Source: TMED14 sp002378565
GTDB taxonomy: Bacteria; Bacteroidota; Bacteroidia; Flavobacteriales; Schleiferiaceae
Assembly (NCBI GenBank): GCA_943846715.1
Contig: OX044356.1
Coordinates: 1,178,001-1,242,000 of the forward strand
Direction of reading: 5' to 3'
Length of the DNA stretch: 64,000 nucleotides
Shown here: piece by piece, positions 8,618 to 17,131 of the stretch
How positions within the stretch are numbered: the stretch's first letter is position 1
Layout: each line of letters opens with the position of its first letter
The notes under the pieces: generated by a model
Database searches by the model: none
What the model saw: only the letters and a program-made list of their open reading frames with translations
Told to the model about the DNA's origin: nothing
Translations under genes and position numbers: made by a program

Positions 8618-9418
8618 ATGCGGAACCTGATCCTTTGTTGCATGCTGTGGCAATCCTATGCGATGCATGCTCAGATGGACAGCATCAGTCAGTGGTCAAC
8701 CACCATGTTAGAAGGTGCAACTGCTACCATTCGACTGCAGGCTGGCGAACGCATGCAAGCCCGCATACTTTCTCAGATGGACTCGATGGGGGTCCCTGCC
8801 ACCCTTTCAGCCCTGGCTGAACACCCTGTGCTTGTGAGCATTTCTCCCAACGGGAAACTGGCACTTATCAGTTTAGCCATTCCTCAGACAGAAGGCCATT
8901 ATGCTTTTCGAGGCATTGCTGCCTGGCAGCACAACAAAACCTGGTACAACAAAGCCACCCAAGGGCAGTCATCCACCATGGAGGGACTGAGTCATGATGG
9001 TCGTTACCGATGTGCTGATTACAACATGGGGATGACTTATGACATCGTTCAGGTTAAGCGTTCTGGCATCACCCACTACCTGGCCCTGGTCTTTCAGCCA
9101 TCAATGAACCCCATGCAGGCGCAAAGAAAAATTGTAGAGCCTGTGATATTGAGCAAGCATGGACCTCACTTTGGGTCGCCTGTTTTTGCCCTTGACAGCT
9201 TCAATGACCAGGTGTTTGACAGACCTGCAACCCGCCTGATTCTTCAATACGCCACAGGGGTTTCAGCATCGATCAAGCAAATCAAGCCCGGCAAAATTTT
9301 AATTGATCAATTGGCCCCGATGCGCCATGGCCAGGTAGGCGACTACCGCCGATACGGCCCCACATTGGCACAAGCCCCACTAGAATTCAACAGAGGCAAA
9401 TGGCGGTTGGCATCTTAG
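8618..9418 (+). CDS. Conserved Bacteroidota secreted protein of unknown function
   Basis: This 266-residue protein has a probable signal peptide (MRNLILCCMLWQSYAMHAQ, 19 residues) and no transmembrane segment. The second half contains a pattern I recognise from uncharacterised Bacteroidota exported proteins: FGSPVFALDS, then RLILQYATGVSASIKQI, KILIDQLAP and GDYRRYGPTLAQAPLEF, ending GKWRLA. No catalytic motif is evident, so no function is proposed. Its ATG follows the ferredoxin stop without a gap, and serC begins 28 bp downstream behind its own candidate promoter. Confidence 0.7.
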   Translation: MRNLILCCMLWQSYAMHAQMDSISQWSTTMLEGATATIRLQAGERMQARILSQMDSMGVPATLSALAEHPVLVSISPNGKLALISLAIPQTEGHYAFRGIAAWQHNKTWYNKATQGQSSTMEGLSHDGRYRCADYNMGMTYDIVQVKRSGITHYLALVFQPSMNPMQAQRKIVEPVILSKHGPHFGSPVFALDSFNDQVFDRPATRLILQYATGVSASIKQIKPGKILIDQLAPMRHGQVGDYRRYGPTLAQAPLEFNRGKWRLAS

Positions 9419-9426
9419 TACCTTTG
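9419..9426 (+). promoter_or_regulatory. Candidate -7 element (TACCTTTG) for the serine operon
   Basis: This is an exact TAnnTTTG match that begins directly after the previous stop codon and ends 19 bases before the serC ATG. The -33 region lies inside the upstream gene and does not match TTTG well, so confidence rests on the -7 element and its position. Confidence 0.5.
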
Positions 9427-9445
9427 CCAAGCCATATACAAACCT

Positions 9446-10513
9446 ATGACCAAGCACAACTTCACTGCCGGCCCTTGCATACTTGACCAAAGCGTTGTCC
9501 AAGGTGCTGCTGACGCCCTTTTGAATTTTGAGAACACTGGACTCAGCCTGATTTCCATCAGTCACCGCGACAAGCGCTTGGTTGCCGTCATGGATGAAGC
9601 CATCGCTTTGACCAAAGAGCTATTGAACCTCGATGAAGATTACGAGGTGCTCTTTTTGCAAGGTGGCGCAAGCATGCAGTTTTTGATGACCGCCTACAAC
9701 TTGATGAAGGTTGATGGACAGGCTGCCTACATGAATACTGGCACCTGGAGCAAGAAAGCCATCAAAGAGGCCAAGGCTTTTGGTGAGGTTCATGTGTTTG
9801 CCAGTTCCGAAGAAGACGGCTACAATCACATCCCTGACATGTCCTCTTTGCCATCAGGCATGGACTATGTGCACTGCACAAGCAACAACACCATTGTAGG
9901 TACAGAAATGACCACCTTCCCTGCCACCGATGACGTGCTGGTCTGCGACATGTCCTCTGACATATTCTCTCGCCCCATGGACTTCAATCAATTCGATTTG
10001 ATCTATGCCGGTGCACAGAAGAACTTAGGTCCTGCTGGAACCACCCTTGTTGCTGTAAGGAAGTCAATCCTTGGCAAAACAGGCCGCAGCATCCCATCCA
10101 TGTTGGACTACCTCGTGCATGCAGACAAGGAAAGCATGTTCAACACACCGCCAGTCTTCGCCATCTACACTTCACTGCTCACCCTTCGCTGGATCAAGTC
10201 TGAGGGCGGCCTGGAAGCCATGGCGTCACGGGCCAATGCCCGCGCTTCCATGCTCTATGCAGAAATTGATCGCAATCCCTTGTTCCGTGGCACTGCACGG
10301 AAGGACAGCCGATCATTGATGAATGCCTGCTTCCTTTTGGTGGATGAAAGCAAAGGTGCTGCCTTTGAACAACTGGCGGCAGATGCTGGCATCATAGGCA
10401 TCAAAGGCCATCGATCAGTTGGCGGGTACCGGGCATCCATGTACAATGCCTTGCAACTTGATAGCGTGAAAGCCCTTGTGGCAGTCATGCAAAAACTTGA
10501 ACAACAAGCTTAA
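9446..10513 (+). CDS. serC: Phosphoserine aminotransferase
   Basis: SerC is a PLP enzyme that converts 3-phosphohydroxypyruvate and glutamate to O-phosphoserine and 2-oxoglutarate, the second step of serine synthesis. The 355-residue protein opens with HNFTAGPCILDQSV, has LLFLQGGAS-type phosphate-binding residues (FLQGGASMQF) and the PLP lysine Lys192 in YAGAQKNLGPAG, and ends GGYRASMYNALQLDSVKALV. Length and motifs are complete. It heads an operon with serA, 15 bp downstream, and the DUF1015 gene. Confidence 0.97.
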   Translation: MTKHNFTAGPCILDQSVVQGAADALLNFENTGLSLISISHRDKRLVAVMDEAIALTKELLNLDEDYEVLFLQGGASMQFLMTAYNLMKVDGQAAYMNTGTWSKKAIKEAKAFGEVHVFASSEEDGYNHIPDMSSLPSGMDYVHCTSNNTIVGTEMTTFPATDDVLVCDMSSDIFSRPMDFNQFDLIYAGAQKNLGPAGTTLVAVRKSILGKTGRSIPSMLDYLVHADKESMFNTPPVFAIYTSLLTLRWIKSEGGLEAMASRANARASMLYAEIDRNPLFRGTARKDSRSLMNACFLLVDESKGAAFEQLAADAGIIGIKGHRSVGGYRASMYNALQLDSVKALVAVMQKLEQQA

Positions 10514-10528
10514 TACCCAAACTCAACT

Positions 10529-11479
10529 ATGTCACTCACCATACTGGCCAATGACGGCCTTGCAACATCAGGCATCGATGCCTTGACCGCTGGCGGCCAC
10601 ACCGTCATCACCACCAAGGTGGCACAAAGCCAACTCATCGACTACATCAACCAACACAAGGTGGATGCCATCCTGGTTCGCTCTGCAACCACTGTCAGGC
10701 AAGACATGATTGACGCATGCCCCAGCCTTAAAATGGTAGGTCGTGGCGGCGTAGGCATGGACAACATCGATGTGGACTACGCAAAAAGCAAAGGCTTGAA
10801 GGTGTTTAACACCCCTGCTGCCAGCTCCGATTCTGTGGCTGAGTTGGTGTTTGCACACCTCTTTGGGATGGTTCGTCATTTGCATGACGCCAACAGAAAC
10901 ATGCCTTTGGATGGCGATAGTCAGTTTGGGCAATTGAAAAAAACCTACGCAAAAGGCAGTGAACTGTCGGGAAAAACCATAGGAATCATTGGGTTTGGCC
11001 GCATTGGCAAGGCTGTTGCACGTCGAGCCTACGGGGTTGGTATGCGAGTGATTGTTCATGACCCCCACCTCTTGGATGGGGACTTTGAGGTGGCCTTTGC
11101 AGATGGTCAAATTCTGAAAACTTCAGCCAGCATGCTCAGCATGAACGAAGTCCTTCGAGCAGCTGACGTGGTCACCTTGCACATCGGAGGCAACAGTGAG
11201 TTGATTGACGCAAAAGCCCTTGCCACCATGAAGGAAGGCGCCTTTTTGATCAATGCTGCCCGCGGTGGCGTGGTGAATGAACCGGCCTTGATCGATGCCC
11301 TGAAATCCCAACACATCAAAGCCGCTGGCTTGGATGTGTTTGTTGACGAGCCAAAGCCATCCGTTCAGATCTTGATGAACCCTCACGTGTCACTCACTCC
11401 TCACATCGGCGCTGCCACTGTGGAAGCGCAAGCCAGAATTGGTCTTGAATTGGCAGAGCAAATCATGGCCAAGAGCTAA
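10529..11479 (+). CDS. serA: D-3-phosphoglycerate dehydrogenase (short form)
   Basis: This is the first enzyme of serine synthesis and oxidises 3-phosphoglycerate with NAD. The Rossmann domain shows GIIGFGRIGKAVA followed by VIVHDPH. Catalytic residues of the D-2-hydroxyacid dehydrogenase family are visible: Arg in NAARGG, Glu in VFVDEP, and His292 in LTPHIGAAT. At 316 residues it lacks the C-terminal ACT domain that gives serine feedback control in longer SerA proteins, so this form is probably not allosterically regulated by serine. It lies between serC and DUF1015, and the next gene starts 3 bp after its stop. Confidence 0.95.
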   Translation: MSLTILANDGLATSGIDALTAGGHTVITTKVAQSQLIDYINQHKVDAILVRSATTVRQDMIDACPSLKMVGRGGVGMDNIDVDYAKSKGLKVFNTPAASSDSVAELVFAHLFGMVRHLHDANRNMPLDGDSQFGQLKKTYAKGSELSGKTIGIIGFGRIGKAVARRAYGVGMRVIVHDPHLLDGDFEVAFADGQILKTSASMLSMNEVLRAADVVTLHIGGNSELIDAKALATMKEGAFLINAARGGVVNEPALIDALKSQHIKAAGLDVFVDEPKPSVQILMNPHVSLTPHIGAATVEAQARIGLELAEQIMAKS

Positions 11480-11482
11480 GCC

Positions 11483-12601
11483 ATGGAAAAGCTGAAACCT
11501 TTTGCTGCCATCCGCCCCCCTAGGGCATTGGCCTCATTGGTTAGCACCCGGTCCTACGTGACCTACAAAGAGGAAGACCTCTGGCAAAAACTCTCTTCCA
11601 ACCCCTACTCTTTGATGCATGTGCTTCAGCGAAAATCAGGGGAAGGTGAGCCCGTATTCATGGGTGTCCGCAAGGGATTTGTCGATTTCCTATCCTCAGG
11701 TTACCTGGTGAAGGAAACCAATGCCAGCTACTACATCTACCGGCAAACCTGGCATGGTCATGCATTCACAGGCATCATTGGCCTGGCTTCCTTGAAGGAT
11801 TACCAGGCGGGTCGCATCAAACCGCATGAAGCCACATTGGCTAAAAGAGAGCAGCTCTTTGCCGCCTATTTGGAATCCGTGGGGTTTCATGCTGAGCCCA
11901 TCCTTTTGACCCATGAGCCCCACCCAACCATCTCGTCCGTCATCGGTGAGGTGACCGCTTTGAATGCTGATGTTGAATTTGCTACAACAGACATGGCAAT
12001 CCATTGCCTCTGGCCTGTTCCTCAATCCTTCAATGAGCGAATTGCTCAAGCTTTTGGCGACATGGATGCCCTTTATGTGGCAGATGGCCATCACCGAATT
12101 GCCTCATCCAAACTGCTCAACAAACAGGATGGCGTCATGGCCTTTGTGCTGGATGAAAGCCAATTGCACGTGACGTCCTTCCACCGCATTGTATCCGATG
12201 ACCAGGACTGCACATGGATTGACCTGGCCAGCCCACTCAAGGATGCCCCGCAAGGCTTGCCCGAGTCTGGCATCTACGCCTTCCATGGTGGCAACTGGTA
12301 CCATTTAACAGATGAAGGCATAGCATTCCCGGAAAGTCAATGGCTGTTTGACCATGTTCTTCATCCTTGCATGCAAATCATTGATGAAAGGGATGATGCC
12401 CGCATGCGCTACCTGCCAGGGGATTTACCCTTGGATCAACTGATAGAAGCATTGGATGAGGGCGACAGCGCCTTTGTCTTGCCAAAGCCCCATTGGAAAG
12501 ATGTCCGTTCATTGGCAGACCGCGGCGAAACTGTGCCACCAAAAAGCACCTACATCGAACCTAAATTGCGATCCGGCATCACTTTGTACGCATGGGAATG
12601 A
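11483..12601 (+). CDS. DUF1015 family protein linked to serine synthesis
   Basis: This 372-residue protein opens MEKLKPFAAIRPPRALA, the usual DUF1015 start (KPFxAxRP). It carries the hallmark block YVADGHHRIASSKLL near residue 200 and ends KSTYIEPKLRSGITLY. The biochemical activity of DUF1015 is not settled. The DGHHR motif resembles that of ParB/SerK-like proteins, some of which phosphorylate free serine, so a role around phosphoserine is a reasonable inference given its place directly behind serC and serA. Its 3' end overlaps the yggS start by 10 bp. Membership of the family is confident; the function is not. Confidence 0.85.
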   Translation: MEKLKPFAAIRPPRALASLVSTRSYVTYKEEDLWQKLSSNPYSLMHVLQRKSGEGEPVFMGVRKGFVDFLSSGYLVKETNASYYIYRQTWHGHAFTGIIGLASLKDYQAGRIKPHEATLAKREQLFAAYLESVGFHAEPILLTHEPHPTISSVIGEVTALNADVEFATTDMAIHCLWPVPQSFNERIAQAFGDMDALYVADGHHRIASSKLLNKQDGVMAFVLDESQLHVTSFHRIVSDDQDCTWIDLASPLKDAPQGLPESGIYAFHGGNWYHLTDEGIAFPESQWLFDHVLHPCMQIIDERDDARMRYLPGDLPLDQLIEALDEGDSAFVLPKPHWKDVRSLADRGETVPPKSTYIEPKLRSGITLYAWE

Positions 12602-13245
12602 TACCATTGATTGACAACTTGCATGACGTGCAGGCTAAACTGCCATCACATGTCACCTTGGTGGCAGTGAGCAAAACCAAGCCCATTGAGGACATTGAAA
12701 CCCTCTACCAGGCAGGGCAAAGAGACTTTGGCGAAAACCGTGTGCAAGAAATGGCGAAGAAAGCTGCCGTCTTGCCATCAGACATTCACTGGCACATGAT
12801 AGGGCATATCCAAAGCAACAAAGTCAAGGACTTCGCCTCCTTTGTGCACATGGTCCACAGCGTGGATCGAAACAAGGTCGCAAACGCATTGAACAAAGCA
12901 GCTGCAAAGAATGAGCGAAACATCAATGTTTTGCTGCAAATGCACATCGCCACGGAAAGCAGCAAACAAGGCTATGAGCTGGAAGAACTGCAAGCCTTTC
13001 AACCTGAAGACTACCCCCATTTGACCATTTGTGGACTGATGGGCATGGCCACATTCACCGATGACAAATCACAGATTTCAACTGAGTTTCAGTGCTTGCA
13101 ATCAGCCTTTGATGGCTTGAAAGAACGGTTTAGCCCAGCATTCAAGCAAATCAGCATGGGCATGAGTGGGGACTTTCAATTAGCCATTGAAAAGGGCAGC
13201 ACCATGGTCCGTGTGGGGTCATCAATCTTTGGTCAACGATCCTGA
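12592..13245 (+). CDS. yggS: YggS-family PLP homeostasis protein
   Basis: This 217-residue PLP-binding protein (PLPBP/YggS) regulates free PLP and amino-acid pools and has no known catalytic activity. The PLP lysine lies in LVAVSKTKP (about residue 29). Other family blocks are DFGENRVQEMAKK, WHMIGHIQSNKVK, GLMGMATF and the phosphate-binding SMGMSGDFQLAIEKGSTMVRVG (named in parts). The start could be either of two ATGs, at 12592 or 12598. Both overlap the DUF1015 stop, consistent with translational coupling. It shares one base with the next gene's ATG. Confidence 0.95.
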   Translation: MGMIPLIDNLHDVQAKLPSHVTLVAVSKTKPIEDIETLYQAGQRDFGENRVQEMAKKAAVLPSDIHWHMIGHIQSNKVKDFASFVHMVHSVDRNKVANALNKAAAKNERNINVLLQMHIATESSKQGYELEELQAFQPEDYPHLTICGLMGMATFTDDKSQISTEFQCLQSAFDGLKERFSPAFKQISMGMSGDFQLAIEKGSTMVRVGSSIFGQRS

Positions 13246-14594
13246 TGTACGCAGTTATTGACTTAGAAGGCACCAGCGGAAAGTCTGGTACAGAGCGCAT
13301 CATTGAGGTGGCCATTTACCTGTTTGACGGGGAACAAATCGTGGATCAATTCATCTCCTTGGTCAACCCTGACGGCACCCGCATCCCTCCCTTTGTGGAA
13401 AAGCTGACCGGCATCAAAAACAAGGATGTCATGACGGCACCCAAGTTTCATGAAGTGGCCAAGCGCATCGTGGAAATCACCAAAGACGCCATCATTGTAG
13501 CTCACAACGCACCCTTTGACTACCGCGTCCTCAAAGAAGAGTTTGCGCGGCTAGGCTTTGACTACTCACGGGTAGTCATGGACACAATTCCCCTGGCGGA
13601 ACGCTTCATCCCTGGCTTGAAAAGCTATGGCCTTGCAAGCATCTGCGAAAACTTGAACTTGACCAACAGCAGGCGGCATCGCGCAGATGGGGATGCCCTG
13701 GTAACCGTGGATCTACTCAAGATCTTGTTAGAAAAAGATCGGGAGCAATACATCCATGGCACCTTTTTGAAACAACCAAGCGCAACAGGCGTCCACAGAT
13801 TCACTGAACAGATCACCAAGCTGGTTAAAACCACGGGGGTGTATTACCTGTTCGATGCAGCTGGCAAGGTGATTTACCTTGGTCGTTCAGATCAATTGCG
13901 TGTACGCATTGACCGGCATTTCCTGGCCACAAGTGACAAAGCCTTGGCCATGCAAAAGGCCATTGCCAGCATCAAGGTGGAAACCACAGGCAGTCTGCTG
14001 CTGGCTGAAATCAAAGCACACATGGACTTGAAGCGACTCAAGCCCACCTACAATGAAACTGTTGACAAGTACCAGCTCAAACGTGGGCTCATTGCCGTTG
14101 AATCAGACAACGCCATCCTTTGGGATATCCAACCCATGCGCCATCAAAAACCTGCCTTGCAGGTAGCTGACGCGAAAGAAGGCTTGTGGTGGATTGCGGG
14201 CATGTGCTTGCGTTATGACAAATCACCTGAAGATCTGGCCGTGCCAGAGCATGTCAAGATGGTTGCGAGGAATTTAGCAACCCTCAAGAGAAACCATGAT
14301 CAGCAAAAAGCAGTCAGCATGCCATCCACGGCTTCTGAGCAGATTATGCAGCTTGCATTTCCCCATTCACGGATTATTCTGGTTGACAAAGGGGCTAATC
14401 CTGGTGAGAAAATCGCTTTTCTCCTAGACAACTACCAGCTCATCGGCTATGCAAAAGTTGACTTGATGTCAGACCTGGATCAATGGGATGTACTCAATCA
14501 GCGCATGACGACCATTCCAGCCAACGGCTACCTCACGTCCCTCGTGGCGCAGGCCCTTCGCAGAAAGCGATTGAAGGTCGTTCAACCCCGCTAG
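13245..14594 (+). CDS. DnaQ-like 3'-5' exonuclease fused to GIY-YIG nuclease domain
   Basis: This is a 449-residue predicted DNA repair nuclease. Residues 1-165 form a DEDDh exonuclease like DNA polymerase III epsilon, with Asp6 and Glu8 in VIDLEG, IVAHNAPFDY in the middle and the closing His145/Asp150 in HRADGDA. Residues about 195-275 form a UvrC/Cho-type GIY-YIG domain (GVYYLFDAAGKVIYLGRS, then LRVRIDRHF). The last 170 residues are unassigned. The same fusion is known in other bacteria (Cho-like proteins) and suggests a role in excision repair. The ATG overlaps the yggS stop by one base. Confidence 0.9.
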   Translation: MYAVIDLEGTSGKSGTERIIEVAIYLFDGEQIVDQFISLVNPDGTRIPPFVEKLTGIKNKDVMTAPKFHEVAKRIVEITKDAIIVAHNAPFDYRVLKEEFARLGFDYSRVVMDTIPLAERFIPGLKSYGLASICENLNLTNSRRHRADGDALVTVDLLKILLEKDREQYIHGTFLKQPSATGVHRFTEQITKLVKTTGVYYLFDAAGKVIYLGRSDQLRVRIDRHFLATSDKALAMQKAIASIKVETTGSLLLAEIKAHMDLKRLKPTYNETVDKYQLKRGLIAVESDNAILWDIQPMRHQKPALQVADAKEGLWWIAGMCLRYDKSPEDLAVPEHVKMVARNLATLKRNHDQQKAVSMPSTASEQIMQLAFPHSRIILVDKGANPGEKIAFLLDNYQLIGYAKVDLMSDLDQWDVLNQRMTTIPANGYLTSLVAQALRRKRLKVVQPR

Positions 14595-14631
14595 AGCTTG
14601 ACCAATTCACAGCCATGAAAGCCTTCAAGCG

Positions 14632-15246
14632 TTACAAGCGGTAACTCAAAGAGGCAATGATTTGGGACATGCGACCATCGGTGGCAATGACCTGACCTTG
14701 GTAATTCAACACCTGAGCAAAGGGTGACAAATTGCCCTCATAGCGAAGTTTGGCTTGGAATTTACTCAACTTGATTCCAGCACCAATCTGCGCACCCCAA
14801 GTGCCATCATTTTCCGTCAAATTGCTGACATCACTGATGTCTTGAATACCGGCAGACCATACAGGTGCCACAAAACCAAAGAAGGGACCCAGTTTGACAC
14901 CAACCTCTACAGGCACATCCAAGCGACGCATGGTCCATGGCACTGTCACCATAGGCATCATAGAATTACCTGACTGATTGATGATGATGGACTGGTCGAT
15001 TTGCGTCAACCAGAGTTGTGCTTGAACATAGGCGATACCCATACCAAGCCTGGCATAAGGTCCGAGATGCATGCCGCCATTTGCAACGAACGTCACGTCA
15101 TTGGGGTCCAGACTGGAGGGGGTCTGCATGCTGACATTGGCAAAATGCGCGCCAACATCCACGCCATAACTCAAGAGCTGAGCTGACAGTTTGGATGGCG
15201 TCATGCAGGCGAAAACAAGGACAAGCCCTAAGGGTAAATGCTTCAT
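14632..15246 (-). CDS. Small outer-membrane beta-barrel protein
   Basis: This 204-residue protein has a signal peptide (MKHLPLGLVLVFACMTPSKL, cleaved after SAQ) and a series of amphipathic strands with Gly and aromatic residues (YARLGMGIAYVQAQLWL, then VPVEVGVKLGPFFGFVAP). It ends IIASLSYRL, with the beta-barrel terminal pattern. It resembles the PorT/OMP_b-brl_2 class of barrels in Bacteroidota, but identity with PorT itself cannot be claimed. Its ATG overlaps the purC stop by 4 bp, indicating co-transcription with purC. It converges on the exonuclease gene. Confidence 0.72.
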   Translation of the reverse strand: MKHLPLGLVLVFACMTPSKLSAQLLSYGVDVGAHFANVSMQTPSSLDPNDVTFVANGGMHLGPYARLGMGIAYVQAQLWLTQIDQSIIINQSGNSMMPMVTVPWTMRRLDVPVEVGVKLGPFFGFVAPVWSAGIQDISDVSNLTENDGTWGAQIGAGIKLSKFQAKLRYEGNLSPFAQVLNYQGQVIATDGRMSQIIASLSYRL

Positions 15247-16190
15247 ACCATGTAGGTAGCCAAAAACCGTTCCACATTGTCTTGAATGCGCTGATCAACA
15301 CCGCTTTGTGATGCTGGCTCAAAAGCTTCACCTGTCATGTGCTCATAGAGTTCGATGTACCGTTGAGAAACCGATTGTGCCCATTGCTCCGTCAAGTCGG
15401 GCACGACCTGACCAGGCTGACCCTGAAACCCCTGATCCATCAAATACTCTCGAACAAATTCCTTGCTGAGTTGCTTTTGCTTTTGCCCAGCATCTTGCCT
15501 TGCTTGGTAGCCTTCTTGATGAAAGTACCTGGATGAATCAGCCGTATGGATTTCATCAATCACAACGATTTGACCATCCGGCAGTTGACCAAATTCATAC
15601 TTGGTGTCAACCAATATCAAACCTTGCTTAGCCGCCATTTCCGTTCCTCGCTGGAACAATGCTTTGGTGTAATCCTCCAACTGTTGGTATTCACTGGCTG
15701 AAACAATGCCCTGACTTATGATGTCCTCACGAGATATGTCCATGTCGTGATCCCCTTGATCTGCTTTGGTCGATGGGGTGATGATTGGCTCAGGCAATGG
15801 GTCATTTTCTTTGAGTCCATCAGGCAATTTCACACCGCAAAGCAAGCGATCTCCTTCAGCATAGGTCCTGGCAGCATGGCCGGCCAAATAACCCCGAATC
15901 ACCATTTCAACCTTGAAAGGCTTGGCAGCATAACCCACAGCAACCACTGGGTCAGGCGTTGCGAGCAACCAATTGGGGACAATGTCCTCAGTTGCCTTCA
16001 AGAAATGGGCCGCCATTTGATTGAGGACTTGGCCCTTGTGTGGAATAGCTACCGGTAAAATAACATCAAAGGCAGAGAGGCGATCACTGGCAACCAAAGC
16101 CAACAAGCCATGCTCAAGGAAGTGCACATCTCGCACCTTCCCTTGGTAAAGGTTAGATTGACCCGTGAATGTGAGAGAGCTGTGGTCCAT
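15243..16190 (-). CDS. purC: Phosphoribosylaminoimidazole-succinocarboxamide synthase
   Basis: PurC ligates aspartate to CAIR with ATP, giving SAICAR in purine synthesis. The 315-residue protein is of the longer type found in Bacteroidota and fungi. It shows LYQGKVRDVHFL at the N-terminus (ATP binding), LLALVASDRLSAFDV, EMVIRGYLAGHA and the signature LILVDTKYEFGQ followed by VVIDEIHTADSSRYF. All are intact. An imperfect minus-strand TAnnTTTG (TAGCTTTA, 16211-16218) lies 20 bases upstream. It is divergent from the SAM hydrolase gene. Confidence 0.97.
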   Translation of the reverse strand: MDHSSLTFTGQSNLYQGKVRDVHFLEHGLLALVASDRLSAFDVILPVAIPHKGQVLNQMAAHFLKATEDIVPNWLLATPDPVVAVGYAAKPFKVEMVIRGYLAGHAARTYAEGDRLLCGVKLPDGLKENDPLPEPIITPSTKADQGDHDMDISREDIISQGIVSASEYQQLEDYTKALFQRGTEMAAKQGLILVDTKYEFGQLPDGQIVVIDEIHTADSSRYFHQEGYQARQDAGQKQKQLSKEFVREYLMDQGFQGQPGQVVPDLTEQWAQSVSQRYIELYEHMTGEAFEPASQSGVDQRIQDNVERFLATYMV

Positions 16191-16255
16191 GGTATGAATT
16201 TTTAGCTGCCTAAAGCTAGAATGATTTGCTCCGTGTTGGCTAAAGCCGATTGAGG

Positions 16256-16263
16256 TACTTTTG
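16256..16263 (+). promoter_or_regulatory. Candidate -7 element (TACTTTTG) for SAM hydrolase/gldFG
   Basis: This is an exact TAnnTTTG match ending 20 bases before the ATG at 16284. A GTTG at 16235-16238 lies 17 bases upstream, slightly close for the usual 19-21 base spacing. Confidence 0.5.
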
Positions 16264-16283
16264 AAAGGACAAATTTACCATAA

Positions 16284-17090
16284 ATGCCCATCGTCTCACT
16301 CACCACAGATTACGGCTGGAAAGATCCAGATGCCGCTGCCATTCGCGCAGGATTGTACAGTGAAATGCTGCGCCATCAGGTGGCTTCACCCATGGTTGAT
16401 GTCAGCCATGACGTCAGTCCACGAAACCATCAAGAGGCTGCCTACATTCTTGGCGGGGCCTACAAGGCTTTCCCTAAAGGTTCTGTTCACCTCATGCTGA
16501 TCGATTGTCGACCCATGGTGAACCATCCACCCATTGCGGCCATGATTGATGGTCATTACTTCCTGACACAGGATCATGGCGGGCTTTCTCTGCTCTTCCC
16601 TGGCCGACAGCCCGATGAATTGGTGACCATCGATATGCGAAACCGCTTAGACCTCACCGACCCCGGAGACATCATGACCGCAGCTGCTGCACACGTGATT
16701 GCAGGCGGCACCATCAGCACCTTAGGGCCACCCAGGCCCCAATGGAATCAATTGCAGTCCACCCATCCAGAAATCCTGGACCGCAACCATGCCATTGTTC
16801 ATGTACAGTACGTGGATCACTTTGGCCAAGTGGTCACCAATGCCCGTGAAACCTGGCTCAAAGAATGGCAGCAAGGGCGGACACTGAAGGTGCTCGCTCG
16901 TGGCATGGTCATCGATAGATTCATCGACAATCTGGGTGAAAAAATGGACCCAGGGTCCCGCTACATGCGAATCAATGACATGGGATTCCTTGAATTGGGG
17001 ATTTCTTGGCCTGGCCAACACGGCGTGAACACAGCCAGCAACCTCTTTGGGTTAGGCCTGCAGGACCCCGTTGAATTGCAATTGCGCTAA
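16284..17090 (+). CDS. S-adenosylmethionine hydrolase (DUF62 family)
   Basis: This 268-residue enzyme belongs to the SAM hydroxide adenosyltransferase/chlorinase/fluorinase superfamily. The hydrolase members convert SAM and water to adenosine and methionine. The N-terminus VSLTTDYGWKDPDAAAIRAG and the central GHYFLTQDHGGLSLLFP match the family. The family's C-terminal domain follows (VQYVDHFGQVVTNARETW, then GQHGVNTASNLFGLGL). No chlorinase-specific insertion was noticed, so hydrolysis is the likeliest activity. It lies 41 bp upstream of gldF, an arrangement I recall in other Flavobacteriia. Confidence 0.88.
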   Translation: MPIVSLTTDYGWKDPDAAAIRAGLYSEMLRHQVASPMVDVSHDVSPRNHQEAAYILGGAYKAFPKGSVHLMLIDCRPMVNHPPIAAMIDGHYFLTQDHGGLSLLFPGRQPDELVTIDMRNRLDLTDPGDIMTAAAAHVIAGGTISTLGPPRPQWNQLQSTHPEILDRNHAIVHVQYVDHFGQVVTNARETWLKEWQQGRTLKVLARGMVIDRFIDNLGEKMDPGSRYMRINDMGFLELGISWPGQHGVNTASNLFGLGLQDPVELQLR

Positions 17091-17131
17091 GGCTTGCGTG
17101 TCAGCAATTTTAACCGAGATTTGACCCCTGC

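Noticed and set aside
14631..14645. Inverted repeat GTTAC-AAGCG-GTAAC at the convergent gene ends
   Set aside because: The stem is short and there is no T-run; it may be chance.
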